Numbered from the stretch's first letter, positions 8,313 through 17,050 are shown. The stretch is 64,000 bases of DNA from an uncultured Roseovarius sp. (GCF_913057115.1 NZ_CAJXNN010000003.1:1-64000); one strand, 5' to 3'. Translations and numbers: made by a program. The notes: a model not told the origin generated them from the sequence alone.

Positions 8313-8350
8313 GCGCGGCGGGATTTTCCACTTGATCCCGCCCGCGGCTT
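8313..8350 (+). terminator. Possible terminator after TIGR02300 gene
   Basis: CGGGAT and ATCCCG with flanking GC pairs form a hairpin just after the stop at 8297. The following run is weak (GGCTTTGCC), so termination strength is uncertain. Confidence 0.4.
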
Positions 8351-8394
8351 TGCCTAGATAGCGGCGAACATCGACCCGGAAGGGTCAACGGTTT

Positions 8395-8470
<76 letters not shown>

Positions 8471-8510
8471 AAAATCCCCGAACATACGACCATGCGCTGC
8501 CCCTCAAGGG

Positions 8511-8945
8511 TCAGTTTCGCCTGTCCAGTTTCGTCGAGAGATGGATCAGGCTTTCGGAGCTTTTGACGCCGCGCGTCTCGCCGATGCGGTCCAAGGTGTC
8601 ATCAAGTGCCTCGGTCGTGTCCGCCTCCAGCCCCACGATCAAATCAAAGCGCCCGGATGTCGTGTGGACGGTGCGAACGCTGGGAAGCGACTTGAGGCGC
8701 GAAAGAACCGCTGGGGCGCTGCGCGGTTCTATGCTGACAAGCGCTGTCGCGCGGAGCGGTGCGCGCAGCGACTCGGACAATCGCAGGGTATAGCCAGCGA
8801 TGACGCCTGAATGCTCCAAACGGTCCAACCGCGCCTGCACGGTGGTCCGCGCCAGGCCCAGCTTTCGGGCCAGCGTCGCAACGGGCGTTCGGGCATTGTC
8901 GGCCAGAAGCGACAAAAGCGCGTGATCAGTTTCGTCGATTTGCAT
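8511..8945 (-). CDS. Lrp/AsnC-family transcriptional regulator
   Basis: The 144-residue protein has an N-terminal helix-turn-helix (DETDHALLSLLADNAR, then LARKLGLARTTVQARLDRLE) and a C-terminal RAM/AsnC ligand-binding domain with VRTVHTTSGRFDLIVGLEA. It is transcribed divergently from the ornithine-decarboxylase-like gene across a 113-base spacer, the usual arrangement for local Lrp control by an amino-acid effector. The effector is unknown; ornithine, lysine or arginine would suit the neighbour. Confidence 0.88.
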   Translation of the reverse strand: MQIDETDHALLSLLADNARTPVATLARKLGLARTTVQARLDRLEHSGVIAGYTLRLSESLRAPLRATALVSIEPRSAPAVLSRLKSLPSVRTVHTTSGRFDLIVGLEADTTEALDDTLDRIGETRGVKSSESLIHLSTKLDRRN

Positions 8946-9058
8946 TATGTTTCCGTTAATTCGCCGACGATTTCATACATATTAGCCGATAAGACGCGCG
9001 GAATCGACGTGTATTGCCTGCAGACTCAAGAAAACATCAGGTGAGGCAGCAGAAAACC

Positions 9059-10189
9059 ATGCGAGATATCCCGAATTGGCCCGATCCGAAAGCGCACCTG
9101 ATGCGCCATGCCCCTGACGAGCCAACGCTGTACTTTTGTCCAGCTATTCTTCAGGCGACGGCGCGGCGATTTCAGGCTGGGTTTGATGGTTTGATCACCT
9201 ATGCCGTGAAGGCCAACCCCGGGGAGGAAGTGCTGGGCAATCTGGTGGCGGCGGGAGTGCGCGCCTTTGACGTGGCCAGCCCGCGGGAGATGTATGCTGT
9301 GCGTGCCGTCTGCCCTGATGCTGTTCTGCATTACAACAATCCCGTCCGGTCCCCAGAGGAGGTGGCCGTCGCCATCCGGCTCGGGGTGACGTCATATTCG
9401 GTGGACTGCGCAAGCGAATTGGAAAAACTGTCCGCGGTCCCGGCCGGCACCGAAGTCTCGGTGCGGCTGGCCCTTCCGGTCGCGGGGGCGGCATATGATT
9501 TCGGTGAGAAATTCGGTGTCGGCCCCAAGGCAGCGGCGGAACTCTTGCGCAAGGTATATGAGGGCGGTTTCACGCCTGCGTTGACGTTCCACCCTGGCAC
9601 GCAATGCGATGATCCGGCGGCTTGGGGGGCGTATATCGCCGAGGCGGCGGAAGTGGCCCAAATGGCCGGTGTTGGCCTGGCGCGGCTGAACGTCGGCGGT
9701 GGATTCGCCGCCCATCGGAACGGGGATGCACCCGACCTTGAGGCGATATTCGTCCATATCCGGGCAGAGGTGGACCGCTGTTTCGGGGCTGACGCGCCCG
9801 ACCTGGTTTGTGAGCCGGGGCGCGCCATGGTGGCGGATGCCTTTACCTTGGCCACAAAAGTGAAAGCCGTACGGGATGGCGGCGCGCTCTTTCTCAATGA
9901 CGGGGTTTATGGCGGGTTGACCGAAGTACGCGATATTGGTGCGCCTGACCGTATCAGCGTTCTTGGGCCTGATGGCGTCGCACGCGGCGGTGCATTGGCA
10001 AACCGTGTGGTTTTCGGCCCAACCTGTGACAGTATCGATCGGTTGCCCGACGCTCTTCCTCTTCCGGGCAATGTGGCAGAAGGTGACTATGTGCTTTTTG
10101 CTGGCATGGGCGCCTATACCCGAAGCCTGACCACCCGCTTCAATGGATACGGACTTAGCGACGTTGTAACCGTGGCGCGCCTTTCATAG
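9059..10189 (+). CDS. Ornithine/diaminoacid decarboxylase-like PLP enzyme (fold type III)
   Basis: The 376-residue protein matches eukaryotic-type ornithine/lysine decarboxylases. YAVKAN carries the PLP lysine, FHPGTQ replaces the usual HVGSQ, NVGGGF binds phosphate and CEPGR contacts PLP. FGPTCDSID supplies the catalytic cysteine and substrate-binding aspartate, with GMGAYT near the end. It would make putrescine or cadaverine, or a related diamine. I prefer the ATG at 9059; GTG at 9041 and TTG at 9014 are in frame upstream, and GTGAGG near 9041 is the best ribosome site. The divergent Lrp-type gene probably regulates it. Confidence 0.85.
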   Translation: MRDIPNWPDPKAHLMRHAPDEPTLYFCPAILQATARRFQAGFDGLITYAVKANPGEEVLGNLVAAGVRAFDVASPREMYAVRAVCPDAVLHYNNPVRSPEEVAVAIRLGVTSYSVDCASELEKLSAVPAGTEVSVRLALPVAGAAYDFGEKFGVGPKAAAELLRKVYEGGFTPALTFHPGTQCDDPAAWGAYIAEAAEVAQMAGVGLARLNVGGGFAAHRNGDAPDLEAIFVHIRAEVDRCFGADAPDLVCEPGRAMVADAFTLATKVKAVRDGGALFLNDGVYGGLTEVRDIGAPDRISVLGPDGVARGGALANRVVFGPTCDSIDRLPDALPLPGNVAEGDYVLFAGMGAYTRSLTTRFNGYGLSDVVTVARLS

Positions 10190-10251
10190 CCCCTTGCGTC
10201 CGGGCATCTCGGCGCTAGGCTCCGGTTCAAACGGGCGCGAAAGGGGATGTC

Positions 10252-12549
10252 ATGGAGAAGTTCGGCAAAAGTCAGCCGGTGACGCGACTGGAAGATAAGC
10301 GTTTCCTGACAGGGCAGGGGCGGTATGTTGATGATATCGCGCCAGAGGGCGCGTTATATGCCTATGTCCTGCGCAGCCCGGTGGCGCACGGAACGATTTC
10401 CGATTTGGACGTTTCAGATGCGCGCGAGGTCGAGGGCGTTCACCTTGTGCTGACGGCGCAGGATCTGACTCAGGCAGGTGTGACCGAGGGCATGGCCTTC
10501 AACACGGTGAAGAACCGCGACGGCAGCAAGGCCGCCGCCCCCCGCCGCCCGATCCTTGCCGAAGGTCGCGTGCGCTTTGTGGGGGAGCCTGTGGCCATGG
10601 TCGTGGCCGACAGTCTCGATGCTGCGCGCGACGCGGCTGAGGCGATCATGCTGGATATCGACGACCTTCCAGTGCACATGGAGGTTGGCCCAGGCGGTGA
10701 ATCCCTGCACGAGGAGGCCCCCGACAACCGAGCCTTCGATTGGGGCTTGGGGGATGAAGCGGCTGTAGAGGCGGCGATCGCGGCGGCCGCGCATGTGGTG
10801 CGACTGCCCCTGCACGACAATCGTATCATCGCCAATCCGATGGAACCGCGCGGCTGTTTCGCAGAGGTTTTGGATGGGCGCCTGCACGTCAGTGTCAATG
10901 GACAGGGTGTTTGGGGGACCAAGCGCAACTTGGCCCGGGTACTGAACATGGCGGCGGAGGGTATTCGTGTGACCACTCCAGATGTCGGCGGCGGTTTCGG
11001 GACCAAGGCGATGGATTATCCCGAGACCTATCTGGTGGCCCATGCTGCGCGGGCCTTGAACCGCCCGGTCCGGTGGATGGCTGACCGCGGCGAAGGGATG
11101 TTGAGCGATAATGCCGGTCGCGGGTTGGACCACGACCTGACGCTGGCCTTCGATGCCGATCACAGGATCATCGCTTACCGCGTGGATAGCCGCGTCGACC
11201 TTGGGGCCTATTGCAGCACGATGGGGCAGGGTATTCAGACCGACCTGTTCTCCAAGGTCTTGATGGGCGTTTATGACGTGCAGGATGCTTATTTGCATGT
11301 TGAGGGCTATTTTACCAATACCACGCAGGTCGATGCCTATCGCGGGGCCGGGCGGCCCGAGGCGATATTCGCGCTGGAACGGGTCATGGACCAAGCCGCG
11401 CGTGAATTGGGGCTCGACCCTTGGGAACTCAGGCGGCGGAACTTCATCCCTGCAGAGGCCTTTCCTTATACCTCGGCCACGGGCGAGACTTATGATGTCG
11501 GAGACTTTCACCGCGTGCTCACCCGCGCCGAGGAAGCGGCAGATCGGGCCGGGTTTTCGGCCCGCATCGCCGAAAGCGCCGCCCGTGGAAAACTGCGTGG
11601 AATGGGGTTGTGTTACTATATTGAAAGTATTCTGGGTAATCCTTCCGAGACCGCCAAAGTGGTTTTCGAGGAGGACGGAGGTGTGTCGATCTATGTGGGC
11701 ACGCAGTCAAACGGTCAGGGGCATGAAACCGTCTATGCCCGGTTCCTGTCGGACCAGACGGGCATTCCCATCGAGAAGATCACGGTGGTCCAAGGTGATA
11801 GCGACCGCATCGCCAGTGGCGGTGGAACTGGCGGCTCGCGGTCGGTGACCACGCAAAACAACGCGACGCTGGCGACTGTCGGCAGGATGGTCGAGACTTA
11901 CGGCGCCTATCTGGCTGAGAAGATGGGCGTCAATTCAGGGGACGTCAGCTTCGACGATGAAACTTTCCGGGCGCCCGGTTCGAACATGACGCCGACCTTT
12001 CTGGAGGCTGCCGAGATGGCCCGGGAAGATGGACGCAACGACCTGTTGACCCACGAGGAAACCGCGACTCTTCCGGCGCGCTCTTATCCCAACGGGGCGC
12101 ATGTCGCGGAGGTAGAGGTGGACCCGGAAACCGGGAAGGTCACGCTGGATCGCTACACGGTCGTTGATGATTTCGGCAACCTGATCAATCCCTTGCTTGT
12201 CGAGGGGCAGGTGCATGGCGGTGCGGTGCAGGGTATCGGGCAGGCGCTTTGCGAACATGTGGTTTACGATGAGGATGGTCAGCTCCTCACGGCAAGTTTC
12301 ATGGACTATGCGATGCCAAGGGCCGATGATGTTCCCATGTTCCACTTTGAAACCGAGCCCGTGCCGTCAACCGCCAATGCCATGGGTATGAAGGGCTGTG
12401 GTGAGGCAGGCACCGTCGGGGCCATGGCGGCCATGGGCAATGCAGTCAGCGATGCTTTGTGGGATCATGGGGTGCGGCATGCGGATATGCCATTCACCCC
12501 GCACCGAGTTTGGACGATGTTGAACGATGCCATGGCGCAATTGGAGTAA
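10252..12549 (+). CDS. Xanthine dehydrogenase/CoxL-family molybdopterin subunit (orphan)
   Basis: The 765-residue protein is a large molybdopterin-binding subunit of the molybdenum hydroxylase family. VGGGFGTKAMDYPE and the molybdenum loop AYRGAGRPEA are present. The catalytic glutamate lies in GCGEAGTVGAM near the C-terminus. AYRGAGR replaces the AYRCSFR cysteine loop of true CO dehydrogenase, so it is a form-II-like or other aldehyde/purine-type hydroxylase, not a proven CO dehydrogenase. The FAD (medium) and 2Fe-2S (small) subunits normally beside it are absent. Strong GGGGA precedes the ATG. The DUF2235 gene overlaps its 3' end by 23 bases. Confidence 0.85.
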   Translation: MEKFGKSQPVTRLEDKRFLTGQGRYVDDIAPEGALYAYVLRSPVAHGTISDLDVSDAREVEGVHLVLTAQDLTQAGVTEGMAFNTVKNRDGSKAAAPRRPILAEGRVRFVGEPVAMVVADSLDAARDAAEAIMLDIDDLPVHMEVGPGGESLHEEAPDNRAFDWGLGDEAAVEAAIAAAAHVVRLPLHDNRIIANPMEPRGCFAEVLDGRLHVSVNGQGVWGTKRNLARVLNMAAEGIRVTTPDVGGGFGTKAMDYPETYLVAHAARALNRPVRWMADRGEGMLSDNAGRGLDHDLTLAFDADHRIIAYRVDSRVDLGAYCSTMGQGIQTDLFSKVLMGVYDVQDAYLHVEGYFTNTTQVDAYRGAGRPEAIFALERVMDQAARELGLDPWELRRRNFIPAEAFPYTSATGETYDVGDFHRVLTRAEEAADRAGFSARIAESAARGKLRGMGLCYYIESILGNPSETAKVVFEEDGGVSIYVGTQSNGQGHETVYARFLSDQTGIPIEKITVVQGDSDRIASGGGTGGSRSVTTQNNATLATVGRMVETYGAYLAEKMGVNSGDVSFDDETFRAPGSNMTPTFLEAAEMAREDGRNDLLTHEETATLPARSYPNGAHVAEVEVDPETGKVTLDRYTVVDDFGNLINPLLVEGQVHGGAVQGIGQALCEHVVYDEDGQLLTASFMDYAMPRADDVPMFHFETEPVPSTANAMGMKGCGEAGTVGAMAAMGNAVSDALWDHGVRHADMPFTPHRVWTMLNDAMAQLE

Positions 12550-13588
12550 ACGGCTCTACGCCCTATTGCGCCCCGGCCTGCGCCGGGGGCAAAGCCAGTT
12601 TGTCCGCAGTCGGGGGCAAGTAACCCATGTTATTATCCTCGACGGCACCATGTCGTCGCTCGATCCGGGATGTGAAAGCAACGCAGGCCTGACGTACAAA
12701 CTCTTGTCCGAGGTGAGCGGGTCAGCGCTGTCCGTCTATTACGAGGCCGGCCTGCAATGGCAGGACTGGCGATCGACTGCTGACGTCATGATGGGGCGAG
12801 GGATAAACCGGCAAATCCGGCGCGCCTATGGCCATCTGGCGAGCCGTTACCGCGCAGGAGATCGCATCTTTTTGATGGGGTATTCGCGTGGGGCCTATGC
12901 CGCCAGATCACTGGCTGGCGTGATTGATTGCGTGGGACTTTTACGGGCAGAACATGCCACGGAGCGCAACATCGTCACCGCGTATCGCCATTACCAATCC
13001 ACATTCGGAAGCGATGCCGCCAAAGTATTCGCCGAGGCCTATTGCCATGCGGAAACGCCGATCGAGATGGTCGGTGTCTGGGATACGGTAAAAGCCTTGG
13101 GCCTGCGGCTGCCGATCCTCTGGCGTTGGAGCGAGGCAACCCATGCCTTTCATAGCCATGAACTGGGCGCAACGATTCGGCATGGGTTCCATGCGCTGGC
13201 ACTGGATGAAACACGGCATGCCTATGAACCGGTCCTTTGGGATTGCCCGGCCGATTGGGCGGGGCATGTCGAACAGGTTTGGTTTCGTGGGACGCATGGC
13301 GACGTGGGTGGGCAACTGGGCGGCTTTCAACCTGCGCGTCCGCTTGCCAATATTTCGTTGGTTTGGATGCTGCAATGCGCTGAAAACTGTGGTCTTGCGC
13401 TTCCTGTAGGATGGCGCGCGCGCTTTGGAACCGATGCCGAGGCCCCGTCGGTTGGCACTTGGCGGGGATGGGGAAAGATTTTCTTGCTGAGGGGCGCGCG
13501 CGTGGTGGGGCGAGACCCGTCAGAGCGGCTTCACGAGACTGTTTCTGGCAAGGAGGGCCCCGAGGTGGCCGAGGGGCAGACGGTCTGA
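12527..13588 (+). CDS. DUF2235 alpha/beta-hydrolase (Tle1-like phospholipase fold)
   Basis: The 353-residue protein begins its domain with HVIILDGTMSS. It has the nucleophile elbow GYSRGAYAARSL (about residues 118-129), an acidic segment GVWDTVKALG, and WFRGTHGDVGGQ with the probable catalytic histidine. This is the DUF2235 pattern shared with T6SS phospholipase effectors of the Tle1 type. No secretion signal, PAAR/VgrG or immunity gene is nearby, so an effector role is not supported. The ATG lies inside the upstream gene and a TTG at 12566 is an alternative; neither has a strong ribosome site. Confidence 0.8.
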   Translation: MPWRNWSKRLYALLRPGLRRGQSQFVRSRGQVTHVIILDGTMSSLDPGCESNAGLTYKLLSEVSGSALSVYYEAGLQWQDWRSTADVMMGRGINRQIRRAYGHLASRYRAGDRIFLMGYSRGAYAARSLAGVIDCVGLLRAEHATERNIVTAYRHYQSTFGSDAAKVFAEAYCHAETPIEMVGVWDTVKALGLRLPILWRWSEATHAFHSHELGATIRHGFHALALDETRHAYEPVLWDCPADWAGHVEQVWFRGTHGDVGGQLGGFQPARPLANISLVWMLQCAENCGLALPVGWRARFGTDAEAPSVGTWRGWGKIFLLRGARVVGRDPSERLHETVSGKEGPEVAEGQTV

Positions 13589-13594
13589 TGAAAT

Positions 13595-13655
13595 GGGGGG
13601 CTTTGCCCCCGTCGCCTTTCGGCGACTCCCCCAGGATATTTTAGAACAGAAGAAG
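13595..13655. repeat. Rhodobacterales-type intergenic GC-hairpin element, copy 1
   Basis: GGGGGCTTTGCCCCC is followed by a second small hairpin (GTCGCC/GGCGAC), then CTCCCCCAGGATATTTT and AGAACAGAAGAAG. Two related elements occur at 32533 and 42017. It separates the convergent DUF2235 and thioesterase genes and may act as a terminator or REP-like repeat. Confidence 0.65.
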
Positions 13656-13670
13656 GGCGCGCCCTCTTGG

Positions 13671-14156
13671 CTACCTGCGCGTGACCTGCATGATGAGGCA
13701 GGTGGTGGAGCCGCTGGCATATAGTTTCTGATCCTCGACGCCCCGTATTTCGCCAGTGGCGACGCCGGTGGATCTGCCTGCGTGGGTGACGGTGCCAGTG
13801 GCACGCACTTTCATTCCCAAGGGAATCGCGCGCGTGATGTTCACCTTGTACTCAAGCGTGGTGTAGGCCGATCCACGCGGTAGTTTGGTCATCACCGCGC
13901 AGGCCATGCAACTGTCAAGAATGGCACCGTACCACCCGCCGTGCAGGCCACGCATGGGGTTGGTCACGGGAAAGTCGGGTGTACCTTCAAAGACCACGCA
14001 GCCGTCCTCGGCGGATATGGGCCAGAAGCCCATGGTGGCGCCAATGGGTGGGCCGGGCAGGCGACCGGCCACCATGTCTTGCATGAATTCCAGGCCAGAA
14101 CGGGCCAGAAGGTCATCCAGGTCAGGCAATTGGTCGAGTGTTTCGGCGATATTCAT
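13671..14156 (-). CDS. PaaI-family hotdog thioesterase
   Basis: The 161-residue cytoplasmic protein contains NPMRGLHGGWYGAILDSCMACAV, the PaaI/YbgC-like hotdog active-site helix region with the HGG turn. This is followed by YTTLEYKVNITRAIP and a beta strand ending in GEIRG. Such proteins hydrolyse acyl-CoA, often aromatic or short-chain; the substrate is unknown here. A stable hairpin ends five bases before the ATG and its 3' arm holds the only purine-rich ribosome-binding candidate. It follows metF on the same strand at a distance of 62 bases. Confidence 0.85.
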   Translation of the reverse strand: MNIAETLDQLPDLDDLLARSGLEFMQDMVAGRLPGPPIGATMGFWPISAEDGCVVFEGTPDFPVTNPMRGLHGGWYGAILDSCMACAVMTKLPRGSAYTTLEYKVNITRAIPLGMKVRATGTVTHAGRSTGVATGEIRGVEDQKLYASGSTTCLIMQVTRR

Positions 14157-14161
14157 ATGCG

Positions 14162-14186
14162 GCCCCCGGAGATGTCATCCGGGGGC
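14162..14186 (-). promoter_or_regulatory. Hairpin covering the thioesterase ribosome-binding site
   Basis: GCCCCCGGA and TCCGGGGGC form a nine-base-pair stem around a seven-base loop, directly upstream of the thioesterase ATG (14156). On the transcript the 3' arm contains GGGGG, the only Shine-Dalgarno candidate. It could also act as a metF terminator, but no U-run follows. Confidence 0.5.
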
Positions 14187-14218
14187 AAGCTATGGCAGCT
14201 TGGTGAAAAGGAAAAGCC

Positions 14219-15085
14219 TCAGGCGACGTCGCGCAGCTCTACCTTGGGGGCCACGCCAAGCGCGTGGCAGACATCGCGGGTCAGTTCCGGCCGGTTCAGC
14301 GTATAGAAATGCAGGTCTTCGACGCCACCCTCGATCAGGTCACTGCACAGTTCCGTGGCAAGCGCCGTGGCCAGCAGGTCTTCGCGCCCGTCGCGTTTGG
14401 CCTTGGCAAAGGCATCGTCCAGCCATGCGGGGATTTGTGTGCCGCAGGCGGCGGCGAATTTGCGAACACCGGTCCAGTTTTCGATCGGCAGGATGCCGGG
14501 AATGATCGGCGCGTCGATGCTCGCCTTTTCGCAGGCATCGCGGAAGCGGAAGAAGGTTTCCGGCTCAAAGAAGAACTGCGTGATCGCCTCACTTGCCCCG
14601 GCGTCGATCTTGCGCTTGAGCCAGTCGACATCGGCCTTTTGATCGGCGGCCTCGGGGTGTTTTTCGGGGTAGGCGCCAACGCGGATGGTGAATTTTCCGG
14701 TCTCGGCCAGCGCCTCGATCAATTCGCAGGAATTGGCGAACCCGTCGGGATGCGGGGCAAAGCGGCCCGCGCCCTTGGGCGGGTCACCGCGCAGGGCGAC
14801 GATTTCGCTGACGCCAGCGGCGGCGAAGCTGTCGGCGATCTGCAATGTCTCGGTGCGGGTGGCCTCGACACAGGTGAGGTGCGCCGCCACGTTCAGGCCC
14901 GAGGTGTTGTGCAAGGTGCCCACCGCTTCGCGCGTCAATTCGCGCGTGGTGCCGCCCGCGCCATAGGTCACCGAGACAAAGCGCGGGTCAAGCGGGGCCA
15001 GTGTTTGCACCGTGTCCCAGAGGCGAAAGGAGGCCTCAAGGGATTTGGGCGGGAAGAATTCGAAGGAAATGCGGGGCGTGGTCAT
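14219..15085 (-). CDS. metF: 5,10-methylenetetrahydrofolate reductase
   Basis: MetF reduces methylene-THF to methyl-THF for methionine synthesis, using FAD. The 288-residue product has the family length. RISFEFFPPKS at the N-terminus supplies the catalytic glutamate (FEFFPPK), then VTYGAGGTTRE, LRGDPPKG and AITQFFFEPETFFRF. ATG at 15085 with AGGA nine bases upstream is preferred over the in-frame TTG at 15094. It is divergent from the LysR/MetR-type gene, and two MetR-like boxes lie in the spacer. Confidence 0.96.
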   Translation of the reverse strand: MTTPRISFEFFPPKSLEASFRLWDTVQTLAPLDPRFVSVTYGAGGTTRELTREAVGTLHNTSGLNVAAHLTCVEATRTETLQIADSFAAAGVSEIVALRGDPPKGAGRFAPHPDGFANSCELIEALAETGKFTIRVGAYPEKHPEAADQKADVDWLKRKIDAGASEAITQFFFEPETFFRFRDACEKASIDAPIIPGILPIENWTGVRKFAAACGTQIPAWLDDAFAKAKRDGREDLLATALATELCSDLIEGGVEDLHFYTLNRPELTRDVCHALGVAPKVELRDVA

Positions 15086-15141
15086 CTGGGTCAATCCTGC
15101 AAGAATCTCATGTTACCCCTCTTGTTGCAGGTGCAGCATTG

Positions 15142-15181
15142 TGAGACAACTTCATAAAATTCATGGTTTGAATGAGGTTCA
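15142..15181. promoter_or_regulatory. Two MetR-type boxes
   Basis: The spacer between metF and the LysR gene holds TGAATGAGGTTCA (15169-15181), an exact TGAA-N5-TTCA MetR consensus. It also holds TGAGACAACTTCA (15142-15154), which has one mismatch. The boxes are 27 bases apart centre to centre and could serve both divergent promoters. Confidence 0.65.
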
Positions 15182-15189
15182 TTCACAAA

Positions 15190-16107
15190 ATGCACATCGA
15201 ATTTCGCCATCTGCGCACGATCCGCGCCATCCATCAGGCGGGCGGATTGGCGCGTGCGGCCGATCTTTTGCACATCACGCAATCGGCGTTGAGCCATCAG
15301 ATCAAGGGGTTGGAGGATCAGGCCGGGGTGGAATTGTTCGTGCGCCGGTCCAAGCCTTTGCGCCTCTCGGCGGCGGGGCAAAGGTTGTTGCGGGTGGCCG
15401 AGAAGGTGCTGCCGGAGATTGAAGCGCTTGAGGCGGAGTTTGGCGGGCTGCGCGAGGGCAGCGCGGGGCGGATGCATATCGCCATCGAATGTCATGCCTG
15501 TTTCGAATGGCTGTTCCCGGTGTTGGAGCGGTTTCGCAAAAACTGGGGCGAAGTGGATGTGGATATCCGCCCGGGTCTGGCCTTCGATGCGCTGCCCGCC
15601 TTGCAAAAGGAAGAGGTGGATCTGGTGGTGTCCTCGGACCCGGAGGATTTGCCGGGGATCACCTTCAAGCCCTTGTTCGATTATGAGCCGGTCTTTGTGG
15701 CTTCAAGTCAGCATCCCCTAGCGCAGAAACCCTATGTGGAGGCGGCGGATTTTCGCGGCGAGACCTTGATCACTTACCCGGTGGATCGCTCGCGTCTGGA
15801 TGTGTTTTCGGAGCTTTTGACCCCTGCCAAGGTGGAGCCGCGCGCCATCCGGCAGGTGGAGCTGACGGCAGTGATCCTGCTTTTGGTGGCCTCGAACCGC
15901 GGCGTTGCGGTGTTGCCCGATTGGGTGGTGCGGGCGCAACGAGGAAGCCGCGATTACGTCACCCGACCGATCACGGAAACGGGCCTGACCAAGCGGCTAT
16001 ATGCGGCCATTCGAGAGGATGACGCCGATAAACCTTACATGGCGCATCTGATCCGGCTGGCGCGGGAAATTCCCGTGCGCTTGCAGCGGGGATTGGAGCC
16101 GGCCTAA
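15190..16107 (+). CDS. metR: LysR-family regulator, MetR type
   Basis: The 305-residue protein has an N-terminal winged helix (HIEFRHLRTIRAIHQAGGLA, then LHITQSALSHQIKGLE), with the H-based wording typical of MetR. A LysR effector domain follows. MetR senses homocysteine and controls met genes. The divergent metF neighbour and MetR boxes support this role. The ATG at 15190 follows TGAGG by about twelve bases; an in-frame ATG at 15172 lies within the operator and lacks a ribosome site. Its stop overlaps the stop of the convergent glpR. Confidence 0.85.
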   Translation: MHIEFRHLRTIRAIHQAGGLARAADLLHITQSALSHQIKGLEDQAGVELFVRRSKPLRLSAAGQRLLRVAEKVLPEIEALEAEFGGLREGSAGRMHIAIECHACFEWLFPVLERFRKNWGEVDVDIRPGLAFDALPALQKEEVDLVVSSDPEDLPGITFKPLFDYEPVFVASSQHPLAQKPYVEAADFRGETLITYPVDRSRLDVFSELLTPAKVEPRAIRQVELTAVILLLVASNRGVAVLPDWVVRAQRGSRDYVTRPITETGLTKRLYAAIREDDADKPYMAHLIRLAREIPVRLQRGLEPA

Positions 16108-16865
16108 GCGGTGATCGTCACTTCGGTGCCCCATCCTGCGCAACGGTCCACGAGGGCGGTCGGCAGCGGCCGATCGGTAAAAAAGCGGTCGATATCCTGA
16201 AGTGAGCCGATGCGCACAGGCGCATTGCGCTGGAATTTCGAGTGGTCGGCCACCAGAAAGACCTCACGTGAGCGTTTAAGAAGGGCTTGACCCACCAAAA
16301 CCTCCTGAATGTCGAAATCCAGAAGGTCGCCGTCTTCGTCCATGGCCGAACAGCCCAGGATCGCGTAGTCGAACTTGAAATTTTCGATGGTGCGGGCGGT
16401 GATATTGCCGACCAGCCCGTTATCGGCCCGGCGCAGGGTGCCGCCCGCCACGACGATTTCGCAATCGGGGTTGGCCAGCAGGATATTGGCCACGTTCATG
16501 TTGTTGGTCACGACCATCAGGTTGCTGTGATCCAAAAGGGCATGGGCCACGGCTTCGGTCGTGGTACCGATATCGAGGAACACCGAGGCACTGTCAGGAA
16601 TTTCGGCGGCGCAGGCGCGGGCGATGGATTGCTTGGCGTCCTCATGCAGGCGGCGGCGTTCCTCGTAGACGATGTTGGTAACGCCCGAGGGCAGGATCGC
16701 ACCGCCATGCACGCGTTCCAGCTTACCGGCATTGGCCAGTTCGGTGAGGTCGCGGCGGATGGTCTGGACCGTGACGTTGAAACGTTCGGCCAGGTCTTCG
16801 ACCATGACCTTGCCCTCGGTCCGGGCGATTTCCAGAATGTCGGGTTGGCGGAATGTCTGCGACAT
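16104..16865 (-). CDS. glpR: DeoR-family repressor of glycerol metabolism
   Basis: The 253-residue protein has a DeoR winged helix (about residues 8-60: LAERFNVTVQTIRRDLTELANAGKLERVHGGA) and a sugar-phosphate sensor domain with DIGTTTEAVAHAL and VADHSKF. Glycerol-3-phosphate is the usual inducer of GlpR. It is divergent from glpD across a 273-base spacer holding TGTTCG/CGAACA elements, which are likely its operators. Identification as GlpR rests on the neighbours as well as the family. Confidence 0.9.
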   Translation of the reverse strand: MSQTFRQPDILEIARTEGKVMVEDLAERFNVTVQTIRRDLTELANAGKLERVHGGAILPSGVTNIVYEERRRLHEDAKQSIARACAAEIPDSASVFLDIGTTTEAVAHALLDHSNLMVVTNNMNVANILLANPDCEIVVAGGTLRRADNGLVGNITARTIENFKFDYAILGCSAMDEDGDLLDFDIQEVLVGQALLKRSREVFLVADHSKFQRNAPVRIGSLQDIDRFFTDRPLPTALVDRCAGWGTEVTITA

Positions 16866-16881
16866 GGGCCCCTCATCACCG

Positions 16882-16910
16882 TGTTTTTTCGATTATGTTC
16901 GTTTTTTCCG
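16882..16910. promoter_or_regulatory. Putative GlpR operator on the glpR side
   Basis: TGTTTTTTCG (16882-16891) and ATGTTCGTTTTTTC (16895-16908) lie 17-45 bases upstream of the glpR ATG. TGTTCG here is the inverse of the CGAACA repeats on the glpD side. Confidence 0.5.
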
Positions 16911-17050
16911 GCAAATCAAGAAACGCGATGAAATTTGATGCCAGAGGACTGATTCTCTTGGCGGCGCATTGCGGGTTTGTAAAACTGACGTGACGAAAAA
17001 GATGGTTCACGAAAGAAATTCCCAACAAAAACAAAGCAAAACCCTAAAAG

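Noticed and set aside
12527-13588. DUF2235 protein as a type VI secretion effector
   Set aside because: No VgrG, PAAR, adaptor or immunity gene is nearby, so only the hydrolase fold is claimed.
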